Of a stretch of 45,001 nt of DNA, positions 33,575-42,869 are shown one piece after another. Location of the stretch: assembly GCA_031549885.1 (NCBI GenBank), contig JAVBPD010000004.1, positions 1 to 45,001 on the forward strand, given 5' to 3'. The DNA comes from WQUF01 sp031549885. GTDB taxonomy: Bacteria > Bacillota > Clostridia > Clostridiales > Clostridiaceae. The first letter of the stretch is position 1. Every line of letters begins with the position of its first letter. Both the position numbers and the translations under genes were made by a program. The notes below the pieces were generated by a model. That model was not told the DNA's origin. It worked only from the letters and a program-made list of their open reading frames with translations, and searched no databases.

Positions 33575-35082
33575 TACGCTCTCCCTCCTGCCATTAGCCT
33601 ACCTAATTTATATTCATCTGCATCTTTTCTGTCCATAACTGCTAGAATTTTGCCACCATACATCACTGCAATTCTATCAGATAAATCAAGTATTTCGTCA
33701 AGTTCTAAAGAAACAAGGAGCACAGCACATCCTTTATCCCTTTCTTCTATAAGTCTTTTATGAATATATTCAATAGCTCCAACATCAAGACCACGTGTTG
33801 GTTGCGATACCACTAATAGTTTAGGATTTTTAAAAATTTCACGACCAACTATTAATTTTTGTTGATTTCCTCCTGAAAGTGTTTCAGCATTTACATTTTC
33901 ATTAGGGCATCGAACATCAAATTCCTTAATTATTTCATTAGTATGCTTCTTAATTTTATCATACTTTAAGATGATCCCATCAGCAAACTTCTTATTCTTG
34001 TGCATTCCTAAAATAGCATTTTCATAAAGTGGAAATTTTAACAAAAGCCCTCTTTTATGCCTATCCTCAGGTACATGTCCAAATCCTAAATTAATTATAT
34101 CTTCACAATTTTTATTTGTAATTTCATTATTATTAATATTTACGCTGCCACTAGATACTTTTAAAAGCCCTGCTAAAATTTGAACAAATTCGCTTTGACC
34201 ATTTCCGTCTACCCCTGCAATACCTAGTATTTCTCCAGCCTTTAAAGAAAGATTTAAATCATCAATAACCTTAACTCCTCTTTTATCTATATAGTTTACA
34301 CTTTTTACACTTAATACTTCCTCTTTAGGTGTTGCTTTTTTCTTTTCACTAGAAAGCTTTACTTTTCTTCCTACCATCATTTCAGCTAAAATCTCAATAT
34401 TCACATCTTTTGTATATATGCTGTCTATTACTTTGCCTCGCCTTATTATTGTAACTCTATCGCTCATCTTCATGATTTCTTTAAGCTTATGTGTTATTAA
34501 TATTACAGATTTCCCTTCTTTTTTAAGATTATCTATTATTACAGCAAGTTCATCTATTTCTTGTGGCGTTAAAACTGCAGTTGGTTCATCTAAAATAAGT
34601 ATATCTGCACCTCTATAAAGGGCTTTAATGATTTCAACTTTTTGTTGTTGTCCCACTGTTATATCGCTAATAAGGGAATTGTATTTAATATTAAAGCCAT
34701 ATTTTTTTGCAAGGTCTTGAACATCTTTTTCTGCCTTTTTCATATCAATTATAAGACCTGCAACAGGTTCATGACCTAATATTATATTTTCTGTTACTGT
34801 AAAATTATGCACTAGCATAAAATGCTGATGAACCATACCAATTCCTAATTTAATAGCATCAGATGAATCTCTTATGTTTACTTTTGATCCCCTTATAAAT
34901 ATTTCACCCTTTTCAGCTTGATATAAGCCATATAAAACATTCATAAGTGTTGTCTTTCCTGCACCATTTTCACCTAAAAGTACATGAGTTTCTCCTTTAT
35001 ATAGATCAATGCTTATATTGTCATTGGCAATGGTACCCGGAAAAATCTTTGTTATATTTTTCATTTCAACTATTTTTTCCAC
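33574..35082 (-). CDS. Nucleoside/sugar ABC transporter ATPase with two nucleotide-binding domains
   Basis: The 502-residue protein holds two ABC domains. Domain 1 has Walker A GENGAGKTT, signature ITVGQQQKVEIIKAL (the degenerate LSGGQ of this family) and Walker B DILILDEPTAVLTP. Domain 2 has GVDGNGQSEF as a degenerate Walker A and a canonical LSGGNQQKLIVGREI signature, with LLVVSQPTRGLDVGA as an atypical Walker B (Q in place of the catalytic D/E region, as is common in this group). It starts at GTG 35082 behind a weak AGGTAGG site. It energises the BMP importer. Confidence 0.92.
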   Translation of the reverse strand: MEKIVEMKNITKIFPGTIANDNISIDLYKGETHVLLGENGAGKTTLMNVLYGLYQAEKGEIFIRGSKVNIRDSSDAIKLGIGMVHQHFMLVHNFTVTENIILGHEPVAGLIIDMKKAEKDVQDLAKKYGFNIKYNSLISDITVGQQQKVEIIKALYRGADILILDEPTAVLTPQEIDELAVIIDNLKKEGKSVILITHKLKEIMKMSDRVTIIRRGKVIDSIYTKDVNIEILAEMMVGRKVKLSSEKKKATPKEEVLSVKSVNYIDKRGVKVIDDLNLSLKAGEILGIAGVDGNGQSEFVQILAGLLKVSSGSVNINNNEITNKNCEDIINLGFGHVPEDRHKRGLLLKFPLYENAILGMHKNKKFADGIILKYDKIKKHTNEIIKEFDVRCPNENVNAETLSGGNQQKLIVGREIFKNPKLLVVSQPTRGLDVGAIEYIHKRLIEERDKGCAVLLVSLELDEILDLSDRIAVMYGGKILAVMDRKDADEYKLGRLMAGGRA

Positions 35083-35208
35083 ATTGCACCTACCTTTCTT
35101 AATTGTTTATGTAAAAACAAAACTATATATTAAAAATAAATATAATAATATTATACTTAAATGAGCATTGTTTGAAAACGATAAAATAAAATTTAGAAAA
35201 AATAAATA

Positions 35209-35246
35209 TCCCATATTTCATTATAAGTACAAAATGAAATATGGGA
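35209..35246 (-). terminator. Terminator or attenuator after the BMP lipoprotein gene
   Basis: TCCCATATTTCATT and AATGAAATATGGGA are exact 14-base inverted repeats about 16 bases beyond the lipoprotein stop, with T-rich DNA after it on the minus strand. It likely keeps binding-protein expression above that of the ATPase and permeases. Confidence 0.75.
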
Positions 35247-35261
35247 ATTTTTTAAACTAAA

Positions 35262-36401
35262 TTAGATAGTTGGTGGCGTAAAACTTTTAACATCATCTGG
35301 CTTTGCTGGCACTGTGATTTTTCCATCTTTTATAGCAGCTGAATATTTATCAACTAAATCGATAATATCTTGTGGAACTTTATCTTTAGTTGTTGGTGCA
35401 ATTCCAACTCCATCTTCTTTTAAACCTAGTTCTTCATGTTTTCCAGTTACAAGTGTACCATTTACTAGGTCTTTAGCTGCTGTATAAGTTGCTGTATCTA
35501 CTCTTTTCATCATTGAACTTATTATAAATTCACTATAATCAGAAAGTGTAACAGCTTGATCCATATCTACACCAATTGCCCAAACTTCTTTTCCACCTTC
35601 TCTTGCTTCTTTAACAGCTTCAAACATTCCTATTCCGACTCCGCCTGCTGCATGATATATAACATCGCAACCTTCATCTATTAATGATTTTGCAAGCTCT
35701 TTACCTTTTTGTGAATCATCAAATGATCCTGCATATTTAACTAAAGCTCTATCTTCAAGTAATTTTCCAGCATCTTGATTTATAGATTTTACTCCTGCGG
35801 CAAATCCTGCTTCAAATCTTTGTATTAAATCTCCATCAACTCCGCCTATAAATCCAATTTTACCTGCCTTTGACATTTTAGCAGCTATAATTCCCATTAA
35901 ATAAGATCCTTCATTTTCTTTAAATGTTACATTTAAAACGTTTGGATTATCAACTACTCCATCTATGTATAAAAATTTAGAATCTGGGTTTTGCTTTGAA
36001 ACATTTGTAACAGCATCAGACATCATAAAACCTACTCCAACTATTAAATCAGCTTTGGTTGAAACAAATGCTTGAAGATTTTGCTCATATTCTTCTTTCT
36101 TCTTTGATTCTATAACTTTTTTCTCAATGCCAAAATCTTTTACAGCATTCTGAAGGCCAGTATCAGCAGCTTGGTTAAAGGACTTGTCATTTACACCACC
36201 TTGGTCAGTTGCAAGACCTATAAGAAACTTCTTTGAAGGCTCACTTGCAGTAGTATTCTCTGCTGCAACAGTTGTATTTGCTGCTGTGGAATCTTGCGCA
36301 GCTGTAGTATCAGTACTTGCATTGTTATTGTTTGTACAACCTGCAAACAAAGTGGTCATAGCTATTACAGAAGTAAGAATCAATGAAATGCTCTTTTTCA
36401 T
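35262..36401 (-). CDS. BMP-family nucleoside-binding lipoprotein
   Basis: The 379-residue protein has a signal peptide ending in lipobox LFAGC (Cys about 22), a Thr/Ala-rich linker to about residue 55, and the BMP/PnrA domain beginning FLIGLATDQGGVNDKSFNQA. The motif VGFMMSDAVTNVSKQNPDSK and MGIIAAKMSKAGKIGFIGGV agree with the family, which binds purine nucleosides. ATG follows TAGGAGGAATTTATAA. It starts the importer operon; no purine riboswitch was seen in front of it. Confidence 0.93.
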   Translation of the reverse strand: MKKSISLILTSVIAMTTLFAGCTNNNNASTDTTAAQDSTAANTTVAAENTTASEPSKKFLIGLATDQGGVNDKSFNQAADTGLQNAVKDFGIEKKVIESKKKEEYEQNLQAFVSTKADLIVGVGFMMSDAVTNVSKQNPDSKFLYIDGVVDNPNVLNVTFKENEGSYLMGIIAAKMSKAGKIGFIGGVDGDLIQRFEAGFAAGVKSINQDAGKLLEDRALVKYAGSFDDSQKGKELAKSLIDEGCDVIYHAAGGVGIGMFEAVKEAREGGKEVWAIGVDMDQAVTLSDYSEFIISSMMKRVDTATYTAAKDLVNGTLVTGKHEELGLKEDGVGIAPTTKDKVPQDIIDLVDKYSAAIKDGKITVPAKPDDVKSFTPPTI

Positions 36402-36559
36402 TTATAAATTCCTCCTAAAATAATTGTTATTTTTTGAAGCTTTCCTTTAATATTTATACATATTTGTCAAAAAACTTAATAATAACGATTTAATCATATT
36501 TATTATATATCTTTATATATTGTCAGTCAATTAAGATATATTGACATTTTCATATAAAT

Positions 36560-36632
36560 ATAGGGAAAAATAATAATGGATAATTGCATAATTCATAGTT
36601 TATGCTAGTTTATCCATCATTAATTTCCCTAT
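36560..36632. terminator. Long imperfect hairpin after the glycine reductase operon
   Basis: About 32 bases on each side pair: ATAGGGAAA with TTTCCCTAT, a shared ATGGATAA/TTATCCAT block, and GCATAA with TTATGC at the tip. It lies between the grdD stop and the BMP gene. It could end the grd transcript; it lacks a strong T run, so a small mobile repeat is an alternative. Confidence 0.5.
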
Positions 36633-36641
36633 AAATTTAAC

Positions 36642-37781
36642 TTATTTATATCCAGCTTTTTTAATTACTTCATTAGCATGATCTATTTCATCTTCAGGAA
36701 CTAATACAATAGGGCCAGTACACCCCATTCCACTTTCAGAATAAATTCCTTCTTTCCATAAAGCTTTGCAAGCATCTTCTAAATCCAATATATCTATTCC
36801 TGCAATTTCACCAGTAACTACCTTTTTAGGTGGAATAGCAACTTCTACTTTAACTTTCTCCTCTTTTTTGGCAGTTAATTCCTTTAGTCCACAGGCATTT
36901 GCCTTTTCAAATTCCTCTTTTGCTCTATTTATTAAATTACCTTGAGCACAGGATGCGCAATACCTTAAAGCTTCACATATTACAGGAGCTCCTGATGCAC
37001 GTGATATGATGTTTACAATTTTATCATATCCTTCGCCAACTCCAGGCCCATATCCATAACCTGATGTTTCATAATTACCACCTGAAGTAAATGATGAAAA
37101 TAGCTTCATTAAAATATTTCCAGTTAAAGAATCACAAAGCATTATATCCGGTGTTCCCATGAGCAGATCATTTCCTCTCATAACAAACCCTCCATCTGCC
37201 CTTTTAGATTCTGTGAAATTAATATCATAACCCCTTGTTTTCATTTCAATGAGTATTCTTTCAACACCACGGGACCCCTCAACATTTAAAATTCCAACCT
37301 TTGGGTTTTCTATGCCTAAAGACTTTGCAGTTGCAATAGACGAAACAGCATTTATTACCATAGCTTCAATTCTAGATGTAGAAGCAGTTCCTGTTGTAGT
37401 GCCAATTATCATTTCTTTTCCACAAGAAGGAGTAATAACCCTTCCCACAGTTGCAACTCCAATTGGAAAATCATAATGTTGTGTTACAACTCCTTGAATT
37501 TCTCCTTTTTCTAAAAGTTCATTCATCACCTTATGCCCTTCTTCAGGAGTATTCGCTTCAAATGTTTTAAGCTTTGAATCAGTTTTAGGTCCAATTAATA
37601 CAATTTCAAAATCCTTATATTTCTTTGATGCAAGCTCTGCCCCTTTAACCATTTCAGAGAGGGAAAGCTCTGAACCTAGAGTGGTAAGGCCAATAGAAAC
37701 CTTCTTTGAAAAATCGCCTTTTTCAATATTATCTGCTATTTCATCTAATACATCACATATTAGCTTTTTAGTTTCATCCAT
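36642..37781 (-). CDS. grdD: Glycine reductase complex protein C, alpha subunit
   Basis: GrdD releases the acetyl group as acetyl phosphate, using phosphate and the acetyl thioester formed on protein C. The 379-residue protein resembles PlsX/phosphate acetyltransferase-type folds (KVSIGLTTLGSELSLSEMVK; EMIIGTTTGTASTSRIEAMV). The conserved Cys near residue 354 in SGMGCTGPIVL corresponds to the essential Cys described for Eubacterium acidaminophilum GrdD. The start follows GGAGGGG, 15 bases after grdC. It is the last gene of the operon. Confidence 0.95.
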   Translation of the reverse strand: MDETKKLICDVLDEIADNIEKGDFSKKVSIGLTTLGSELSLSEMVKGAELASKKYKDFEIVLIGPKTDSKLKTFEANTPEEGHKVMNELLEKGEIQGVVTQHYDFPIGVATVGRVITPSCGKEMIIGTTTGTASTSRIEAMVINAVSSIATAKSLGIENPKVGILNVEGSRGVERILIEMKTRGYDINFTESKRADGGFVMRGNDLLMGTPDIMLCDSLTGNILMKLFSSFTSGGNYETSGYGYGPGVGEGYDKIVNIISRASGAPVICEALRYCASCAQGNLINRAKEEFEKANACGLKELTAKKEEKVKVEVAIPPKKVVTGEIAGIDILDLEDACKALWKEGIYSESGMGCTGPIVLVPEDEIDHANEVIKKAGYK

Positions 37782-37796
37782 TTCTCTACCCCTCCT

Positions 37797-39335
37797 TTAT
37801 TCTGACCTTAAGGACTTGGATAATTCTCTTAAACCTTCAGCAATTATCGCCTTTATATCTTCCTTTGAAGTTTTTCCTGATTCTTCTTGTTTAATTCCTT
37901 GATTTTTTTCTACAACTATTGAAATTCCATCAAAGAGGTTTGTCATTCTACCTAAGAATAAACTTCCCTTTCCAATTATCATGAAATTTTTAATAGTCCC
38001 TTCTTTTATCCTTTCAATTCCATGACCAACAATTGGCACTCCAGATGGAATATGTCCTTGAGTTGGTGCATATCCTGGGTATCCATGTTCTTTCATAAAT
38101 TCTGGTATTTTAGCTTTTTCAAGTTGCCCATTTCTAACTGCAAGAGCAGCAATCATCTTATAATTTTGAGTTGGCACATCTCCAGCTCCAGCAGGTTCAG
38201 TTAAATCTGGAGTCTGCATTTCTGGTGCAAATTTATCAATATCTATTATTTTCATTCCATTTCTTAAAAGTGGCTCTGAAACAAGTGCATCTAAAACAGC
38301 TTGAGGTGCTGCTCCATGGCCAATACTATGTTTTCCAACTATATCAGTTCTTAAAACTGGACTAACTCCATCATTTTGGGATATTAATATTGCAAATCCA
38401 CCTAAGCAATCTTCCATAATTTTAAGACCTTTTTTAACATGATCTTTTCCATTCATTCCAAGTTTAGCTGTTGCTCCACCAGCAAATACTACTACATTTT
38501 TATAAACGCCAGACTGAACTAAAGCTGATGCAGTAACAATTGCATGAGCAGGACCTGCGCAGAAACCTCTCATGTCAATCCCTGTACATCCCTTAAGCCC
38601 AGCAATTTCTCCACAAGATTTTGCAAGGTTTCCACCACCTCTTTGGTTCATATCCCCAATAGCTTCTTCAGAACATTCAATAATATATTCTATTTCACAA
38701 GCAGGAATATCCATGTCCTTAGATAAGTGCAATAAAGATAAAACTCCAGATGCTTTACAAGCTAAGTTTTCTAAAATAGTATGAGCATTTAAATTTTTAT
38801 CATATTCGTGTGCTCTTTTTATAAAGCCAATTAATTTTCCATCTTCATATAATCCTTCACCTAAATTGCTATTTGCTAATTGCACAAGTTTTGATCCATC
38901 TTCGCCATCTTTTAATTTTGGAATTAAATCCTTTAATAAAGGATGTTTAGCATATTTATCTTTTACTCTATCAGTAAATTCCTTTTCTAAGGTTACAAGA
39001 TCAAATGCATCACAAATCTTCATAAGCCCATAGAACTCATCTTCAGGTATTATTTCACCAAATCTTCCAAATCTTTCACCTTTGTCAAAGCTTTTATTAT
39101 ACCATGGTCTTTCAATACCAGATAATTCCTCTGGAGTTATATTTCCAATATAAGTTTGATTTGGAGCATATTTTACTACCTCTTCATATGTTCTTAGGCT
39201 TTCAGGAACCTTTTTTAAATACTCAGAATCTTTATTTATTAACATTTCTGTTGTTTGAGTTGTACCAGCATGTAATATTAAATCTGGTGTATGACATAGC
39301 ACATAACTTGCCTTTTTTATAACTGGAAAATTCAT
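37797..39335 (-). CDS. grdC: Glycine reductase complex protein C, beta subunit
   Basis: This 512-residue protein, with GrdD, accepts the carboxymethyl group from selenoprotein GrdA as an acetyl thioester. It is thiolase-like in its middle (GLKGCTGIDMRGFCAGPAHA, near residues 252-271, and VVFAGGATAKLGMNGKDHV). Length matches known GrdC. ATG 39335 follows AAGGAGTGAATAAAA. A hairpin with T run separates it from grdB, so its level may be lower than that of grdA and grdB. Confidence 0.95.
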   Translation of the reverse strand: MNFPVIKKASYVLCHTPDLILHAGTTQTTEMLINKDSEYLKKVPESLRTYEEVVKYAPNQTYIGNITPEELSGIERPWYNKSFDKGERFGRFGEIIPEDEFYGLMKICDAFDLVTLEKEFTDRVKDKYAKHPLLKDLIPKLKDGEDGSKLVQLANSNLGEGLYEDGKLIGFIKRAHEYDKNLNAHTILENLACKASGVLSLLHLSKDMDIPACEIEYIIECSEEAIGDMNQRGGGNLAKSCGEIAGLKGCTGIDMRGFCAGPAHAIVTASALVQSGVYKNVVVFAGGATAKLGMNGKDHVKKGLKIMEDCLGGFAILISQNDGVSPVLRTDIVGKHSIGHGAAPQAVLDALVSEPLLRNGMKIIDIDKFAPEMQTPDLTEPAGAGDVPTQNYKMIAALAVRNGQLEKAKIPEFMKEHGYPGYAPTQGHIPSGVPIVGHGIERIKEGTIKNFMIIGKGSLFLGRMTNLFDGISIVVEKNQGIKQEESGKTSKEDIKAIIAEGLRELSKSLRSE

Positions 39336-39361
39336 TTTTATTCACTCCTTATATCTTTAAA

Positions 39362-39406
39362 AATAGCATGTTCTAAGTAGAGAAATTTCCATTAAAACAT
39401 GCTATT
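39362..39406 (-). terminator. Attenuator-like hairpin between grdB and grdC
   Basis: AATAGCATGTT and AACATGCTATT are exact 11-base inverted repeats, followed on the minus strand by TTTTTAAA. It lies in the only large gap (about 80 bases) inside the grd operon after grdA, and probably lowers transcription of grdC-grdD. Confidence 0.6.
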
Positions 39407-39417
39407 CAAATAATTAA

Positions 39418-40713
39418 TTAAAATACAGTTTGTGTATCTACTTCTGTTTCTAAAGCTTTAAGAGCTTTTTCCACTAATTTATACCTTAATTCATATTCAT
39501 CTTTTGGGGCCAAGGCAGGATTTCCAAGAGGATAAGGTATAGCTACTGTAGGAACTATTCTATTTGCACCAACCGTCATGGAAATTGGCACTATTGTACA
39601 CATATGAACTACTGGTATACCTCCACGTTCAATTTCTTTAACAAGTGTTGCACCGCAACGTGTACAAGTTCCTCAGGTGGAAGTTAATATAACTGCATCA
39701 ACGCCATTCTCTGATAATTCTTTAACAATTAACTCTCCAAATTTCTTTGTAGATGCAACAGCTGTACCATTGCCAACTGTAGTGTAGAAGTATTTATATA
39801 AAGATCCTATTTTGCCTTCTTTTTCCATTTGTCTTAAAACATCAACAGGTAGCACTCTATCAGCGTCATTATTTGCATAAGTTGGATCATATCCACCATG
39901 AGCAGTTTCATAGTCTTCAGAAGTTAAATTATTAACTCCTTCAATATCGTATCTGCCATATTTTGAAGCATTTGAAGATTCTATATGATCAGGATTTCCC
40001 TTTGGAACTATACCACCAGATGTAACCAAGGCAATTTTAGCTTTTGTTATATCTTTAATGGCTTTATTTGGATCAACTCTATCAAATACAGGCATTGTAA
40101 ATTCAGATTCAGGCTCTTCATTGTTTATGACCTTAACAAGCATATCAACTGCTCTTTTAGCGCCTCTTTCATTTGCAAAGAAATTCTTTCTAATTCCTCT
40201 TTCAAAATATCCATCAACTTTAGGTGATAATTCTTCACCTGACAATATTTTAATAACAAGATTTGAAAGCTTTGAAAGTGCATCTTTCATTCCTACTGCA
40301 CTATTTTTTGTTTCAACAATATACATTTCTTTCTTGTACATATCTACTCCTGGATTCTCACCATACATAGCAGATACTACAGGTATATTTAATTCATCTC
40401 TAACTGCTTTTGAAATATCTCCGCAAGCAACTCCATACCTACCAGCATTAAATGCAGGACCTGCAACAAAGATATCTGGATTGTATTTTTTAACCATTTC
40501 TAAAATGGTGCTGCGAGCTTCATCTAAATTTTCGTTGCAATAAGAATCCCCACAGATAACTGTTGCAACAATTTCCGCTTTGCCTTTTAAAAGTCCATTT
40601 AATCCCATTCCAGGACCAACAAAGCCATCGCGTACTTCTGGTTTATAATCTGCTTTTTCTTCTCCACCAATTCCAGCATAAAATTGGTTAATGTAGTGTA
40701 CTACTTTATACAA
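39418..40713 (-). CDS. grdB: Glycine reductase protein B, selenoprotein subunit (in-frame UGA = Sec)
   Basis: The 431-residue protein is read through a UGA at 39673-39675 (Sec347) in ILTST-Sec-GTCTRCGATLVKEIER, the substrate-activating site of protein B. Both flanking segments are open in the same frame and match GrdB (VVHYINQFYAGIGGEEKADY at the N-terminus; MCTIVPISMTVGANRIVPTV after the Sec). With GrdE it binds glycine as a Schiff base and passes the carboxymethyl group to the Sec of GrdA. Standard gene callers would split it into two ORFs. Start is TTG 40713 after AAAGGGGGATC. A hairpin suited to be the bacterial SECIS follows the UGA. Confidence 0.95.
39647..39659 (-). promoter_or_regulatory. 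Putative SECIS hairpin of grdB
   Basis: On the minus strand GTTGC-GGT-GCAAC forms a 5-bp stem with a GGT loop, 13 bases after the UGA. Clostridial SECIS elements sit at this distance and are recognised by SelB. The exact fold is inference. Confidence 0.5.
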
Positions 40714-40736
40714 AATGATCCCCCTTTCTAAAGGTA

Positions 40737-41201
40737 TTAATATTTTGAAAACTCATTTCTTACTTTAGATACTTCTTCGCAAATTGCATCAACATCAAGA
40801 ACCATTTCCATCATTCCGCATTGTTCATCAAAAACAGCTGCGTCACATTCTGCTTTAACCTCTGGTTCTAAAATATGATAAACTGAAAGCCCAAGTTCAA
40901 CCCCTGCAAGTGGTCCTGCAAATGTTGGATCCCCTGCAGTAACTGTTTCAGCTGATAAACCTGAAGCTTCTGCTTCGGAACCACCAAGAACTACAACTAC
41001 ATTTTCTGCTCCAAACTTTTCAGTTAAATCTTTTACTCTTTGTTGGATCTCCAGATCCATAGCGCCTGCGGCTGTTCAAACAAAGCATTCTGTTGAAGCA
41101 AAAGCTATTTCTGCACCTGCTGATTTAACACATTCCTCTATAGCTGGTCCTGGTATTCCATCCCTATCTCCAATTGCAATGACTTTTTTATCTTTTAACA
41201 T
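40737..41201 (-). CDS. grdA: Glycine reductase selenoprotein A (in-frame UGA = Sec)
   Basis: GrdA is the small carrier protein that receives the carboxymethyl group as a selenoether and hands it to protein C, leaving a mixed selenide-sulfide that thioredoxin reduces. From ATG 41201 (after TAGGAGGGTATTTAA) the frame gives 154 residues, with Sec42 at UGA 41076-41078 in TECFV-Sec-TAAGAMDLEIQQ. This is the CxxU redox motif (Cys39, Sec42). An automatic call would begin at the Met after the Sec and lose the active site. It lies between grdE and grdB. Confidence 0.97.
41044..41059 (-). promoter_or_regulatory. Putative SECIS hairpin of grdA
   Basis: TGGATC-TGGA-GATCCA forms a perfect 6-bp stem with a 4-base loop, 16 bases after the UGA at 41076-41078. 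Position and small G-containing loop suit SelB binding. Confidence 0.55.
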
Positions 41202-41219
41202 TTAAATACCCTCCTAAAA

Positions 41220-42506
41220 TTATAATGATTTTGCTGATAAATATCCAAATCCAACTTCACTAGTAGCACCAGTTATAACTTGAATTTCGGCTTCAATTGA
41301 TCCATCTTCTCTTAAAGATCCTACATGGCCTCCAGCAATTATATCTGCCGCTTCTTTATGGCCAATTATTTTTTTCATACCTGGAAGTATAACTACTTCA
41401 TTTGCATTTCCACCTGTTACAACAAATTTTCCATGTGGTGTTGAATCTGCAAGGGATTGAGATGCTCCATCTTGACCTGCATATTCATCTGTAATAAGAA
41501 CAGTTTTTATACCTTTTGCATGTATCTTATTGCAGTTCATAACTAAATCAGCATCTGGATTTCCAAATCCTTCTTCTGATATTATTGCAGCATCTGCTCC
41601 TAAAAATTCAACTAATTTTGCTGTATAATCTGAACTTCTTTGCTTATCTGCTAGGAAAACATTTTCATTTGTAATTACACAACCTAAAAAGTTTATATCT
41701 TTTCCATGTCTGTTATATAGTTCTTCAATTACAGGGTGGTTTTGATGAACATAGCTAGGGTTTTTATCGCAAGCTGAAACACAGTTTCCGCTTACAACTG
41801 CTCCATCAAAAACCTCAGTTGGATACATAAAAGTAGGTATTATCTTCTTAGCATCTACCCCATATACATAAGTATCGTGAAGAAGTCCTTGGCTTTGAAG
41901 CATATAAACATAAACTACTTTTGGTAATTCTGGATACTGAGCTTGTTGCTGCAGTAGTGGAAGTGTTTCATAACAGGTTACTTCATCAGGTTCTATATTT
42001 TTTCCTAAGTTTCCAAGAAAAGTAGCTGCTTTAAAACCTATTATTCTAACTGCTTCTTCATGGTTATGTTGAAGAGTTCCTGAAACAGGCTCGCAAGTTA
42101 TAACTAAATTGTTAGTTATTGAAAATGGTGAATATTTAGCTCCCTCTCCAGTCATATCTATAATTCCCTCTTGAAAACCAACAATTTTACCAGTTGTTAC
42201 AACTGCAGCTCCTTTTAAAACATTGGTTTTTCCATCACCAACTGTGTCAACTCCTGAAATGAATCCAGGAAATATGTCACCTTTTCCTGAAACTTTAACC
42301 CTTGGTTCAATTACATCTTTAACTGGTATAATCCTAACTTCTTCACCAGGTCTTGCAATATCAAAATCTATTGATTTTATTCTTTCATCGCCAGAAATTG
42401 CATTTAAAAGTTCTTCTTTATTTATATAAAGAATTGAGTTTTCAATTTTGGAACAATCACTAAACTGTATATCTTTAATGAATATTTTTCCTAATTCTAG
42501 TTTCAA
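41220..42506 (-). CDS. grdE: Glycine reductase protein B proprotein (pyruvoyl-type)
   Basis: GrdE is made as a 428-residue precursor that is cleaved before an internal Cys, which becomes a pyruvoyl group binding glycine as a Schiff base. The cleavage site is visible as VVSGNCVSACDKNP, with Cys242, the position known from Clostridium sticklandii and E. acidaminophilum. Upstream features such as GVDTVGDGKTNVLKGAAVVT match GrdE, and not the sarcosine or betaine homologues as far as I can tell. Start is TTG 42506 after AAGGAGGAAAGAA. It precedes grdA by 18 bases. Confidence 0.95.
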   Translation of the reverse strand: MKLELGKIFIKDIQFSDCSKIENSILYINKEELLNAISGDERIKSIDFDIARPGEEVRIIPVKDVIEPRVKVSGKGDIFPGFISGVDTVGDGKTNVLKGAAVVTTGKIVGFQEGIIDMTGEGAKYSPFSITNNLVITCEPVSGTLQHNHEEAVRIIGFKAATFLGNLGKNIEPDEVTCYETLPLLQQQAQYPELPKVVYVYMLQSQGLLHDTYVYGVDAKKIIPTFMYPTEVFDGAVVSGNCVSACDKNPSYVHQNHPVIEELYNRHGKDINFLGCVITNENVFLADKQRSSDYTAKLVEFLGADAAIISEEGFGNPDADLVMNCNKIHAKGIKTVLITDEYAGQDGASQSLADSTPHGKFVVTGGNANEVVILPGMKKIIGHKEAADIIAGGHVGSLREDGSIEAEIQVITGATSEVGFGYLSAKSL

Positions 42507-42521
42507 ATTCTTTCCTCCTTA

Positions 42522-42857
42522 TTATTTTTTAGAATCTATATATGATTTAATAAATTCTTCTACATCAGTTAAGGTTTTAATTTTATCAGGTGTAATTGAA
42601 GAAACTTTTTCTCCATTATTGTAGATTACCATAGTTGGAAGTCCTAAAACCTTTTGAGAAATAGCAAGTCTTCTTGCTCCCCCAATATTTAAAGATGCAA
42701 ATTTAAATTCATTTTCATATTTATGCTCTAAATCGTGTACTCCTGGCATTAATTCTTTGCATATTTCACATTTATCTCCCCAGAAATCAACAAAAACAGG
42801 TTTATCTTTATAATCTAAAATTTCACTTTTAAAATTTTCAGCATTTAATTCTATCAT
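42522..42857 (-). CDS. trxA: Thioredoxin of the glycine reductase cluster, CEIC active site
   Basis: This 111-residue thioredoxin fold has the active site FVDFWGDKCEICKELMPG instead of the classical WCGPC, so the intervening residues are Glu-Ile and a Lys precedes the first Cys. The cis-Pro loop VLGLPTMVIYNNG is normal. In this operon it reduces GrdA after acetyl phosphate release, receiving electrons from the thioredoxin reductase encoded 12 bases upstream. The start follows GGAGGAAAAATTA. Cluster thioredoxins of amino-acid-fermenting clostridia are known to carry non-canonical active sites. Confidence 0.95.
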   Translation of the reverse strand: MIELNAENFKSEILDYKDKPVFVDFWGDKCEICKELMPGVHDLEHKYENEFKFASLNIGGARRLAISQKVLGLPTMVIYNNGEKVSSITPDKIKTLTDVEEFIKSYIDSKK

Positions 42858-42869
42858 TAATTTTTCCTC

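Noticed and set aside
36402..36641. Purine riboswitch before the BMP importer
   Set aside because: The conserved purine aptamer core could not be found on the minus strand; only AT-rich DNA and the long hairpin are present.
39418..39603. Separate small gene after grdB
   Set aside because: It is the C-terminal part of GrdB beyond the Sec codon in the same frame, and has no independent start signal.
40737..41060. GrdA starting at the Met after the UGA, as a 107-residue protein
   Set aside because: It would lack the CxxU active site, and the upstream frame encodes the full conserved N-terminus from 41201 with a good ribosome site.
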